DNA from: Amphimedon queenslandica
Lineage: Eukaryota; Porifera; Demospongiae; Haplosclerida; Niphatidae
Length of the DNA stretch: 46,273 nucleotides
NCBI RefSeq assembly: GCF_000090795.2
Contig: NW_003546685.1
Location: 19,989 to 66,261 of the forward strand
Direction of reading: 5' to 3'
The notes under the pieces were generated by a model. That model was not told the DNA's origin and ran no database searches. It was given only the letters and a program-made list of their open reading frames with translations. This document shows positions 31,401 through 41,001 of the stretch, in pieces. A program made the translations under genes and the position numbers. Position 1 is the stretch's first letter; every line of letters begins with the position of its first letter.

Positions 31401-34400
31401 TAGACAAGTATTGATCAATACGTCACATGACTATAATGTGATCTTGTGTTCCTATTTAGGAATGTCACCGTTTTGATAATATTATTCAAGATTCTTCTTC
31501 TGCCACTGCTGTTGTGGTAAGTCCTACGCAGCCAATTATATTCAGGCCTGATTCAAAATGTTGCCCAAAATTAATGACTCAAGCCTGATATCAGTACTGG
31601 TACAGCCCTGTTGGCATTCACTGCTGAATCATGAAAGTCGGTCTGGCCTGATCCAGTATAGATGCTTATCATGCCTGTACCGTGGCTGACTCCATGATTG
31701 TGTCAGGACTGATTGCCCAAAATCCGTAATCCATGTCGGATATCAGGCCTGGTTTCAGTCTGAATCAAGCCTGATCAACGTGATACTATTTGGCTGTGTA
31801 TATAACCATCATGTCACTTTTTATTTTTGTTGTAGGAGTCTGTATTAGACTCTGTTGTGTATGTGAAGATACTGATAGATAAGGAAGGGAAAGAGGTTGA
31901 TCTATTGAGTTCTGTGTCTACCAGTAAGAGCAGGAGCTATTCGTTTGAGATGACACCAGAAGAGGAGAATGTGGAGGTACACATGTACATGTACATTGTA
32001 CTACTTTATAGCTAGAAAATTTGGTGGAGTAAAATTTTGGCGAATTGAGGTCCATTTGCCAAATCTTTAATCTCCAATTTGATAGGGTTTCATAGAAGCA
32101 TGCACAGAGTTAAAATTTTGCCAAAATTTTAACCTCCAAACCTCTTTTAAAGTCATTTCGCCAAATTTTAACACTCGAAATTTTCTAGCTATAGGGTAGT
32201 AATTATTGTGTATTTTATTTTATGACGTTAGTTATAGTTAGTTAACTGTAATCCAATTAGTCTGAAATACACTGTAAAAGTGTTTTATTATTAATTCTGT
32301 GTAGTACATGTACATTGGATGTACTGCACTTTTATTATCTTGCTTGCTTTGAAGCTTTTCCATTCATTCTAAAGGATATTACTAGTAATTATTAGCCTGC
32401 AATGTTACATAATGTATTGAAGTTACTGTATTGCTATTATCAGTGTTGTAGTTTCACAATAGTTTGAAATAATAAAAATTTTTTATTTAATAAAAGAAAA
32501 TAGCAAAAATAATTATTAATAATCACTACAAGGTATGGCAGCTTATTGAAATGACATAATAATATATCAGCACAATGTAAACACACTTATGTGTGTGGGG
32601 GACAGTATTTAATTGTTATGACGAGTTTTCATCTCTGAGAACTTGAGACTAATGCGTGCATTTTTCCAATACCACCAAATAATTCCTTGGCTAGTAATAG
32701 TTGAATTATTGAAATAATGACCATTAAGACTTGAATAATAGCAGGTATAATACCACCAGGCACCAGTGTACTGCTGAGCACAGTTAGAAAATGACCTGTG
32801 ATCATTATCATTATCTCTTGTAGTGAATCTGTATCCATTATGATAGGTCAGACTATCCCCAGCAGTACCAGAGTATCCTCCTACTGTTAGTATATATTCA
32901 GTACTACCATCACTAACACTGAATGTAGAGTAGTTAGCATAAGCTGTGTTCCCCTCAAAGTCTCCCAGGTCCACTCTTAGTGTGTTTGATCCTTCTTTAG
33001 TAAGACGACGAATCTTGCTCAATCCTAACCAAAACTCACCAGTAAGGTCACCAAATCCATTCTCATAGTCAGTCCAGTTCCTATAGAAATCAACAGATCC
33101 ATCTTGTCTCCTCTGAAATACAGTCCATCCACCACCATAAGTCTCCATATCACAGTATACCTGTGATCCAATAGTGTATAATTATCAAGTATATTATTAG
33201 TAACTAACTGTAAAAGGAGTCCCTCTATCAGGATTAATATTGTACAGGCCACTAGTAGTGCTACCATTGTTATACCAATCCTTACAGTCTGTAAGAACTA
33301 AATTTAGTATTGAAATAATTATTGCAGTGTCTTTTATTCACCTGGTGGACAGGCTTGTGGCCTTACATCAGGACATACGATGATAGTCTTCACTCTTCCT
33401 TCTCTCATACGAATAGTCTGTCCTAAGTTACTGCTGTTACAGCATATCCTTAGATACAGTGATGGTTCGTGTTTATATCCAGTACAATCAGCCATACAAT
33501 AAGATCCTTCTCCTTCATCAATGGTAACTATTAAACACAGCAGCAACAACATAAAGATGAACGTCTTTGACATTTTACTAGACTGTACTAACCTTGACAA
33601 GGACTGGAATTCAAGCCATGTATTGAATGAGCAGTTAGTCTGAGGGAAAATAACAGTTTACCTACTTAACCTTCTGTGACTATCAGTATCAGTTATTTTA
33701 ATGTTGTTAGTTACTGGTAACATTATGGTAGTACCCTAAAGGTTACATTGACAAGAAGGTATGGGTATGTATATCCTATGACAGTCCTAGACTCCTACTA
33801 GCAAGAGTACATAATATTTTATACTCTTGCTAGTAGGCTAGAACATACCTATTAACATATGTGGACTCATTGAGAAGAGGGTATGGGTATTGAAAGGATG
33901 CTGTATACCTCTCCTGACAGGATCCCAACATAATGTAATACACTGATAGGGTACTTTGACAAGGGACTGTGGGTACATCTGTAATGGACAATCCTCATAC
34001 ATACATGTACCCTTGAAAATTTAGCAGTTTCAAAAAATAATTTTTTTTGTTTTTTTTATCAGTTGGAACTTATATTTGTTAGTCTAATATTGTTGTAGAC
34101 TAAATTCTAGCATTTTAGTTCTAAACCATTTTATGTACATGCTCAATGACATTTATAATAGTTTCCTGTTACCCACCCACATATGCCTAGATTACAGTGA
34201 TTCATTAATTAATAAATTTATTATTTAAAGTTTATTAATAGTCAATACTTATTAATAATCACTACAGACTGTAAATTTTGCCAAAGTTTTAACCTCCAAA
34301 CCTCTTAAAGTCAATTTGCCAAGTTTTAACACTCCAAATTTTCTAGCTATACAGTAGTAATTATTGTGTATTTCATTTTATGATGTTAGTTATATATAGT

Positions 34401-37400
34401 TAGTTAACTATAATCCAATTAGACTGAACTGAAAGCATTTTATTTTAAATTAATTCTGTGTAGTACATGTACATTGTATGTACTACACTTTTAGAATGTT
34501 GCTAGTTTTTAAGTTGTTCTTTTTATTATAAAGGATATTACTAGTAATTATTAGCCTGCAATGTTACATAATGTATTGAAGTTACTGTATTGCTGTTATC
34601 AGTGTTGTAGTTTCACAATAGTTTAAAATCAGCTTCAAAATATTTTATTTGATAAAAGTCATCAGCAAATAATATTTATTATAATCACTACAAGGTATGG
34701 CAGCTTATTGAAATGGCATAATAATATATCAGCACAATGTAAACACACTTATGTGTGTGGGGGACAGTATTTAATTGTTACGACGAGTTTTCATCTCTGA
34801 GAACTTGAGACTAATGTTTGCACCTTTCCAATAGTACCAAACAATTCCTTGATCATTATTAGTTGAAGTATTAAAATAATGACCATTAAGATTTGAAAGA
34901 TAGCAGTATCTATACCACCAGGCACCAGTGCTGGACTGAGCACAGTTATCAGGTGACCTGAAATCATTATCATTATCTCTTGTACTGAATCTGTATCCAT
35001 TATGATAGGCCAGACTATCCCCAGCAGTACCAGAGTATCCTCCTACTATTAGCTTATATTCAGTACTACCATCACTAACACTGAATCTAGAGTAGTTAGC
35101 ATAAGCTGTGTTCCCATCAAAGTCTCCCAGGTCCACTCTTAGTGTGTTTGATCCTTCTTTAGTAAGATGACGAATCTTGCTCAATCCTAACCAAAACTCA
35201 CCAGTAAGGTTACCAAATCCATTCTCATAGTCAGTCCAGTATCTATAGAAATCAACAGATCCATCTTGTCTCCTCTGAAATACAGTCCATCCACCACCAT
35301 CAGTCTCCATATCACAGTATACCTGTGATCCAATAGTGTATAATTATAAATTACTTTTAACTAACTTCAAATGGAGTCCCTCCATCAGGATTGACAGTAT
35401 AAACACCACTAGTAGTATTACCATCCTCTAACAAGCTCTTACAATCACTTACTGGTGGACAGACCTGTGGCCTTACATCAGGACATACCATGACAGTCTT
35501 CACTCTTCCTTCTCTCATACGCATAGTCTGTCCTAAGTTACTAATGATACAGCATGTCCTTATATACAGTGATGGTTCATGTTTATATCCAGTACAATCA
35601 GCCATACAATAAGATCCTTCTCCTTCATCAATGGTAACTATTAAACACAGCAACAACAACATAAAGATGAACATCTTTAACATTTTACTAAACTGTATGT
35701 GAGCTTGACAGGGACTGGAATTTAAACCATGCATTAAATGTACCAGTACCTACTCTAATGGACAATTACAGTTTACTTAGAATTAATCTTCTGTGACTAT
35801 CAGTATCACTAATGTTAATGTTAACATAATTACTGTAATGGAAATTATATTTTTACTTAATCATTTGTGAAAACAGTAGTAACATCATGGCCTGCCATAT
35901 AGCAAGAAAAATTTCCTGCATAATTCTTTTAAAATCATGCAACTAAATCCTGACAACTGATTGAATACCATGTATGGGAATAAAGTGGTACTATGTTATG
36001 TACATGTGGGTTTAGAATGCATGTATTGGTGTTGTGACTCATGTACTGTACATGTAAATGTATGTAACTCAATGGTTTCACACGTGATGACATGAATACA
36101 ATTTGCTGTAATTCTTATGTTAAGATGTTGAGTTGCTCGGGACTTCTGCTTACAAGATAACTCATCTTTAAATTAATACAAAATTCATATATTTTACTGC
36201 CTCTCTCTCCCCCCCCCCAGGGTCTTACTTGGGCTGAAAGAACTGACAGAGATTTATACACCCACTCTGATTCTGACGTGTTCCTTAAATCCAATGCAGC
36301 TGCTCCTAAAGTGGGCGGAGAGAGGGTTTGTGCTGGTACTGATATTGATGATCCTTGGAACTCAGAGACTGAGTCTCGAACTTTAACTTTAAATAAGAAG
36401 AGCCCCCTGCCTAAGAGGAAAGACAGCTTTGAGAAAAGGTATATAGTGTAAAAATTTTGTAGTAATTCTTTTTATGCCAGTTAATTTTTGCAAATTTTTC
36501 TCCTTGATGTTACAAAGTTTAAGCTAACAAAATTCTGTGTCTTTATTGTAATGTGGTATAGTTTGCAAGCTGCATGTAAATGTAATCGTTAAGATTTTAG
36601 AAATAAAGAATTAAAAAAAATTTTTTAATGTTCACTTTATAATTTTCTTTCATTTCAGAGGAAGAGCTTCTAATATGAGAGAGCCAATAAAATCCTCTGT
36701 TGCCACGGCAACCAGAAGCTCCGCCCCCTTAGCGCCAAATGGTAGCCCCACCCCTCTCAGCACTGCTGCCGATACTAAGAAACCTTTAAAGAACCGAGCT
36801 GTCGTTAATACGTCAGGCATTGCAAAGTATCTGGGGAGAGATGATAAAAAGGTTGTCCTGGCTAGGAGAGATGTGGAAGAGAAAAATGGAAAGCAAGGTT
36901 TGCTAGGTATCAGAAAAGTGTTTGTCCTTTTGTGTTTTATGTTAAATTGTCATGCTCATTAGAAAATCAAAATCACTATAGTGTGGAAATAAAGAATGAT
37001 AGCTTGGTTAAATGTACATATACACCACAAAGCAAGCTAAGTGAGCTAAACAGCATGAGCTTCATGAGCTGACAAGCACTACAATACAGTACATGTACAT
37101 GGCATTTGGAGCAACTTAAATCCAAATTCAATTGGAATTGGCTCAAACTTTATACGCAAAATGAAACCATGTATATGTATCAGAAAAAATTATAAATAAT
37201 TTAAATAACAACAATTGTCTATAATCTATATATCAGGTTCGCCACCACCTCGCACTGTTTGGAACATTGATGCTGCCCCAAAGTCTCTACCAACGCGTCA
37301 AAGAACCTTGTCCGGATCAACCACAGACTCTACAGCTTCAACTGACCGTCGCACAACCTTTGAGTCATCATCAGCTGAACCTCAATCAAAAGGAGGACGA

Positions 37401-39239
37401 GGGAGAGGGAGGGGAGGTCCTAGGAGAGGAGGGGCCAGTGTGGCTGGTAGAGACACAGCTCATATTCCAGACACTCAAGACATTGTCAGCGTAAGTTTTG
37501 GTGTTTACCTTAAATTTCATTTCCTAGCTGTTTGTTACTGAGGTTGATTGTACCGTTGCAGCATCTACACAGCCAAGAGTTGGCACGTGGATCAGAACTG
37601 ATTCAGTCTGAATCAATCCTGATATCAGGCATGGACATGGATTTTGAGCAATCAGTCCTGATACAATCATGGGTTCAGCCACGATACAGGCATGATAAGC
37701 ATCAACACTGGATCAGGCCAGACCGACTTTTTATGATTCAGCAATGATGGCTGTTAGTCCTGCACCAGTACTGATATCAGGCCTGATCCAGTCATGTTGG
37801 GCAACAGTCCTGGACCAGGCATAAAAATTCTTGGCTGTGTACCTGACTACCTGTGTATATATGTACATATATATATTTGTATTTCAGACTTACACTTCTT
37901 CATCTTGTATTGGAGAAGTCATAATTAAGAGTCTTTACATGCATGTACCTGTTTATGCTTCTTATGTGAAGTATGTTTCTACACTGCAAACAAAACGGTG
38001 TCATTCAAAAAGGTTGAGTTTCTAGCAAAAAGATCCTGTATATGCTTGTTACATGTACATGTATGCGTGTCTATATGCATGCAAAGTGGTGAAAACAATT
38101 CTAGAAATATTCTTCTGTTATAATACTTGTGTTCTTTTATTATTTTTTGTTTCTCTAGTTGTTTGTTAAGAACATTCCTTCTTCCTATTCCATTCAAGAC
38201 ATCATTGATGGTTTTAGTCCTTTTGGTAAAGTGTATGATGTAAGGAGACTACCACATAAGGGTAAACGTGGAGAAAAAATACACTATGTGGTAAAGAGAG
38301 AATCTATACAATATATTGTCTATCAGTGTTAGATTTAGAAAGAGTTTAGGAGACTTGCTCTCCCATATTTGGTCTAATGCCCACCATCCACTATTCAACT
38401 TTTTTGAAAGCAACTTTGTGGTCACTTTGATGTGCTGTCAGCTCTGTTGCCTAAAATAGAACTCAGTTCTGTTTGAGGCAACAGAGTTGCCCTAAGATCA
38501 AAGTAACCACAAAGTTACTTTCAACAAAGTTGAATAGTGGATGGTGGGCATAAGTGTCCATTTATCAGCTTTCATATTTTAGCATAGGTGTCCTTAAGTT
38601 CTCCCATTTTTAGTTAGATTGGTCTCCCAATTTTTATTTCTAGATCTAACATATCTATTATTAAGTAGTATACAGTCAAACCTCTCTAAGACGGACACCT
38701 ATGGGACAGCCATCACTGTCCTTTATACAGAGGTGTGGAGGTTATCCCATGCTAATCAGACCAGAAAATCCGCCATTTTCTTGATGCGCGTTAATTAGAA
38801 AGTCCATTGCGTGGGCCGTGTTGGTCTATTGGAAGTTTATTTATATATGTGTAGATGTGTGGGGACAGTAAATCTCGTCCGTTATACAGAATAGAGAGGT
38901 TCCGCTATACAGAGGTTCTTTTATACACTACCCAATGGCCTTATGGCCGGGACAAGAGCAACTGTATGTAGAGAGGTGTCCGCTAATTGGGGGTTCGTTT
39001 TAGAGAGGTTTGACTGTACTGTGTAGATTGTAGAAGAGTAGAAACATAGTTATGATGGGCAGGTGGGTTGAGCTTCCTTTTAAACAGTAGTACAGTATGC
39101 ATGGACATTAATTTTGTGATTTTTGTAGGACATGCTGAGACCTAATGCTATGAAGGCCATTAAAGGTCTTGATGGCTTCAAAGTCCCTTCGGCCACCCGA
39201 GGCCTCTTTGTTAGGTTAGACTACCAATTTGAAAAATAG
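25458..39239 (+). CDS. B-box / coiled-coil / Tudor / RRM protein (TDRD-like)
   Basis: A predicted germ-granule-type protein. About 28 exons code about 1516 aa: 25458-25629, 25737-25834, 25885-25925, 26005-26070, 26296-26368, 26417-26515, 26556-26633, 26682-26838, 26982-27102, 27304-27445, 27531-27626, 27713-27769, 27827-27889, 27938-28054, 28116-29661, 30221-30338, 30389-30438, 30951-31024, 31189-31290, 31357-31407, 31460-31516, 31836-31976, 36221-36438, 36659-36897, 37237-37490, 37888-37965, 38159-38290, 39129-39239. Domains: B-box zinc finger (CEQCK, CRGC, YYCKSC, CSHPLTHLVH); coiled coil; Tudor 1 (GDICAAFYPRDSQWHRAYI, VRYLDYGNTEEL); a disordered acidic block of about 515 aa in one exon; Tudor 2 (GDLCLAVFSEDGLWYRSKV, LRFMDYGNCESV); an RG-rich tract (GGRGRGRGGPRRGG); and RRM (LFVKNIPSSY, SPFGKVYDVRRL). 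Both Tudors keep aromatic-cage and YGN residues, so methylarginine binding is plausible. A 4.2-kb intron holds two FReD genes. The exon ending 37965 is the least certain. Two separate genes joined at 31976/36221 cannot be fully excluded, though phase and length fit one. Confidence 0.82.
29762..29848. mobile_element. Small TIR element (87 bp), tentative
   Basis: TACCATAGGGCACC opens and TTACTATGGTA closes an 87-bp segment in the intron after the long Tudor exon, with a hyphenated inner pairing of CGCGATTTTTGAAAG and CACGAAAG types. This could be a small MITE; the terminal match is only about 8 bp. It is followed (29875-30060) by a stretch with repeated AATGCGCATT palindromes of unknown nature. 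Confidence 0.4.
30480..30880. repeat. Family-B satellite units in Tudor gene intron
   Basis: About two units of the 186-bp satellite. The palindrome CCCTGTACTATAGTACAGGG lies near 30677, with GTGTAGAAAGTTTGAGCTGA and AGTTACTCCAAAATTGGG around it. Orientation on the plus strand is the same as in 19480-20135, although the host gene is on the opposite strand. Confidence 0.85.
31525..31800. mobile_element. 276-bp MITE, copy 1 (TA target site)
   Basis: The ends read TACGCAGCCAA and TTGGCTGTGTA, matching terminal inverted repeats of a Tc1/mariner-like MITE with TA duplication. The interior is full of CCTGAT/ATCAGG units. The second copy at 37566-37841 has the same length and is inserted in the opposite orientation in another intron of the same gene. 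Confidence 0.85.
31999..32201. mobile_element. M204-family MITE in the FReD-host intron
   Basis: Terminal inverted repeats TACTACTTTATAGCTAGAAA and TTTCTAGCTATAGGGTAGTA frame 203 bp. Inner arms have AAAATTTTGGCGAATTG and TTTCGCCAAATTTT. It resembles the element in the PSMB7 intron in length and internal pattern. Its right half reappears at 34266-34360 as part of the FReD segmental duplication. Confidence 0.8.
32609..33573 (-). CDS. Secreted fibrinogen-related (ficolin-like) protein 1
   Basis: A FReD lectin of 287 aa, nested antisense in a Tudor-gene intron. Exons are 33342-33573, 33209-33288 and 32609-33160. The Met at 33573 opens the signal peptide MSKTFIFMLLLLCLIVTI; a Met at 33600 is possible. 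A short Cys-rich N-region follows (YCMADCTGYKH, VCPDVRPQACPP). The fibrinogen-like domain shows GLYNINPDRGTPF, GGGWTVFQRRQDGSVDF, NGFGDLTGEFWLGL, the calcium-site-like TRDNDNDH, CAQQYTGAWWYYTCYYSSLNG and a terminal SEMKTRHNN. No collagen or coiled-coil stem is seen. Such proteins commonly bind microbial glycans in invertebrate immunity; that role here is inference. It is a tandem duplicate of the gene at 34771-35683, about 2.1-2.2 kb away. Confidence 0.92.
33574..34265. other. Spacer between the two FReD genes, with hairpin
   Basis: Upstream flank of FReD 1, homologous to the flank of FReD 2 up to about 33715, then unique sequence. At 33794-33837 there is a perfect 16-bp inverted repeat (CCTACTAGCAAGAGTA and its complement) around a 12-base AT loop. 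No coding sequence is seen. Confidence 0.65.
34266..34360. mobile_element. Right half of an M204 MITE (truncated)
   Basis: It matches the right half of the element at 31999-32201 (AATTTTGCCAAAGTTTTAAC, TTTTCTAGCTATACAGTAGT) but lacks the left TIR. It sits at the edge of the FReD duplication, so it marks a breakpoint inside a pre-existing MITE. Confidence 0.75.
34771..35683 (-). CDS. Secreted fibrinogen-related (ficolin-like) protein 2
   Basis: Paralog of the FReD gene at 32609-33573, 289 aa, with two exons: 35366-35683 and 34771-35322. The signal peptide begins MLKMFIFMLLLLCLIVTI. The N-region keeps the same cysteines (YCMADCTGYKH, VCPDVRPQVCPPV). The fibrinogen domain has GVYTVNPDGGTPF, GGGWTVFQRRQDGSVDF, STRDNDNDFRS, CAQSSTGAWWYRYCYLSNLNG and a terminal SEMKTRRNN. 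It lacks the intron that gene 1 has between CPP and DCK; instead the codons GTA AGT (Val-Ser) sit at the junction. It is nested antisense in the same host intron. Divergence from gene 1 is concentrated around the putative ligand face near the Asn/Asp and Trp-Trp-Tyr segment. Confidence 0.92.
35684..36220. other. Remaining host-intron sequence and acceptor
   Basis: Upstream flank of FReD 2, homologous to the gene 1 flank for roughly 130 bp, then AT-rich sequence. It ends in a strong polypyrimidine tract (CTCTCTCTCCCCCCCCCCAG) that forms the acceptor of the Tudor-gene exon at 36221. A CCATATAGCAAG fragment near 35893 recalls the M204 terminus. Confidence 0.6.
37566..37841. mobile_element. 276-bp MITE, copy 2 (inverted relative to copy 1)
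   Basis: Perfect 13-bp terminal repeats TACACAGCCAAGA and TCTTGGCTGTGTA, including the TA target site. The complement of copy 1 (31525-31800) aligns through blocks such as GGCAATCAGTCCTGA versus GAGCAATCAGTCCTGA and GATCAGGCCAGACCGACTTT. It sits between the RG-rich exon and the exon before the RRM. Confidence 0.88.
38327..38651. mobile_element. 325-bp fold-back element
   Basis: A long imperfect inverted repeat. TGTTAGATTTAGAAA at the left pairs with TTTCTAGATCTAACA at the right. The inner arms GCCCACCATCCACTATTCAA and TTGAATAGTGGATGGTGGGC pair perfectly over 20 bp, followed by AAAGCAACTTTGTGGTCACT and its near complement. The apex lies at GAACTCAGTTC. The arms total about 150 bp each. No coding capacity. 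Confidence 0.85.
38671..39018. mobile_element. 348-bp Tc1/mariner-type MITE
   Basis: TA followed by CAGTCAAACCTCTCTAA at the left and GAGAGGTTTGACTG followed by TA at the right form classic inverted termini with a TA target duplication. Subterminal GGACACCT and AGGTGTCC extend the pairing. The terminal sequence type CAGTCAAACCTC is common among mariner/pogo-like elements. It lies 20 bp from the fold-back element, in the intron before the last Tudor exon. Confidence 0.88.
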
Positions 39240-39583
39240 TGTCATGGTATTCTTAATTACTTATCATAACCAATTATTATATATAATCACATTCTACTCA
39301 TTATCATTATTATTATTATTATATCATTGATTGTTTTACATCTGATTCCTTTCAAAAGTGACTTTACATGATGATTTAACATTTGATTTTGTGTACAATG
39401 ATTTTTTTAATTATGACAAGTTAATCAAAAAGTTATTTCAAATTAAAAAAAACAGCTTATGATAGTTATAAATTACTATGTACATTACCAGCAAAAATAA
39501 CAAACTAGCTATAGCAAAAAATTATAAACAACATGACAAGTTATTCAATACTTTACTGGAAGCAACAGTTAGTCAGTCTTCTC
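39240..39583. other. Convergent 3' flanks
   Basis: AT-rich sequence between the Tudor gene stop (plus) and the stop of the membrane-protein gene (minus). It must hold both polyadenylation sites. Nothing else is seen. Confidence 0.5.
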
Positions 39584-40531
39584 TTAAATGGCCTTTACTG
39601 CAAAGGATTTTGTGAGTGGCCTAAAGAAAGCAAACACAAAAAGGAGCACAATCCTACTGAGGAAGAGAACACTAGATATTCCAAGAAGAGCCAGTGTAAA
39701 TATGTAATTTCTTTTTCCATTTGCATCATCGGCGTGGGCAGCAGCAACACCAGACAGAGCCCAGAGGACGACAGGGTAGACCATGTAGACGTAACGAATG
39801 TAGCGATCAAGGACTGTGTTCTCAAGTAGGAAATATATGAGTACTTCAAATGCAAGGACTGAGAGAGAAATGGTACCAGCACTAGTTGCAGTCTGGGTAC
39901 TGAAATAGCTCAATACGATATCGAGGTTTATCAGCCAAGCAACGGATAGCCAAGTGGCGTATACCACTAACCCATTGACCACGAGAAGTTGAGCAAGGAA
40001 GTAATCGGCTTTCATTGACTTTGCACCAGCAGCAGGTTTGAGGTTGTATAAGTACACGGTCTCTATACCAACTGATGTCCAGAGTGCAACAAACATGGCA
40101 GCTATGAATGGGAAGGCTACTTGTGGTAGCAGGTTACCCCATAGGTATATCCATACGATGTTGGAAATGTTGGTTATTGTGTAGAATACATAAACCAGTG
40201 GGCTGATGGTCTTCTGGGCTGATGTTCTGAAGGCAAATGTCCACCCATAGACTAGCCAGACGAGCTGCCACACGTAAATGACGCTCCAAATAGCAAAAGT
40301 CCATCCAGCAGGAGTGACTTGAGTGTAGAAGATATTTGAGACATTAGATGTAGTGTTCTTGAAGCCGAATTTAGTGCAGTCGTTTGTTACAGAAAGCCCG
40401 TTGACAACAAGGGCAAGCAACAGACTTATGGTTGAAGCTGCTAGGCCAGATATCTCGAAAAGCCGAGCTTTGACGGAATTGACTGGTCTAGCAACAGCAG
40501 AACCCTCTCTGACCAATGGCGTGGTGTCCAT
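39584..40531 (-). CDS. Multi-pass membrane protein, TspO/Trp-rich-sensory-like, copy 1
   Basis: Intronless, 315 aa, starting MDTTPLVREG. A polar N-terminus of about 30 aa precedes eight to ten hydrophobic segments. Near residue 75 is GWTFAIWSVIYVWQ, the Gly-Trp-x-Phe-x-Ile-Trp signature that resembles the TspO/MBR and related tryptophan-rich sensory families. Further motifs are YLWGNLLPQVAFPF, VVNGLVVYATW, LENTVLDRYIRYVYMVYPVV and a basic ending (RPLTKSFAVKAI). It is about twice the length of a standard five-helix TspO, so it may be a related extended family; transport or tetrapyrrole/sterol binding cannot be claimed. A paralog lies 470 bp upstream on the same strand. Confidence 0.82.
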   Translation of the reverse strand: MDTTPLVREGSAVARPVNSVKARLFEISGLAASTISLLLALVVNGLSVTNDCTKFGFKNTTSNVSNIFYTQVTPAGWTFAIWSVIYVWQLVWLVYGWTFAFRTSAQKTISPLVYVFYTITNISNIVWIYLWGNLLPQVAFPFIAAMFVALWTSVGIETVYLYNLKPAAGAKSMKADYFLAQLLVVNGLVVYATWLSVAWLINLDIVLSYFSTQTATSAGTISLSVLAFEVLIYFLLENTVLDRYIRYVYMVYPVVLWALSGVAAAHADDANGKRNYIFTLALLGISSVLFLSRIVLLFVFAFFRPLTKSFAVKAI

Positions 40532-41001
40532 TTTTAGTTCTTCTTTGACTTCTTGTTGGCCTTTTGTGGTCTGTGTGATGACTGTGATTTAATGTTAGTC
40601 AATAGAGATTTGTGCAGCACGCAGCAACATTATTTATTCTTATGTAACTGGCTGCATGCAATCATAAAAGGTCAGCACTGAATCATGATGATTTAAGCTT
40701 AACAATAACATGTTATGAATTACATCTATACACTCAGCTTCTTCTTTGAATGCAATTAAAAAAGGTCCACCACTGCAGTAATACAATAGAACACACAATC
40801 ATTGTCAGTGTTTTTTTTAATGTTTAAAATTCAAAATCAATTTCTTTTAAGTTTGTTTACTCTGATGCCTCAGGTGCTACACTTTCACAATGTTAATTAA
40901 TAATTTTTAAAATTTTAAAACCAAAATTTGACACTTAAAGATTGGTACGACACATAATAATAATAATAATAATAACAATATAATAATAATAGCTAAATGT
41001 T
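40532..41001. other. Spacer between the two membrane-protein genes
   Basis: 470 bp, AT-rich, including a short AAT run (40957-40991). It contains the promoter of copy 1 and the 3' flank of copy 2. No gene or shared repeat is seen. Confidence 0.5.
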
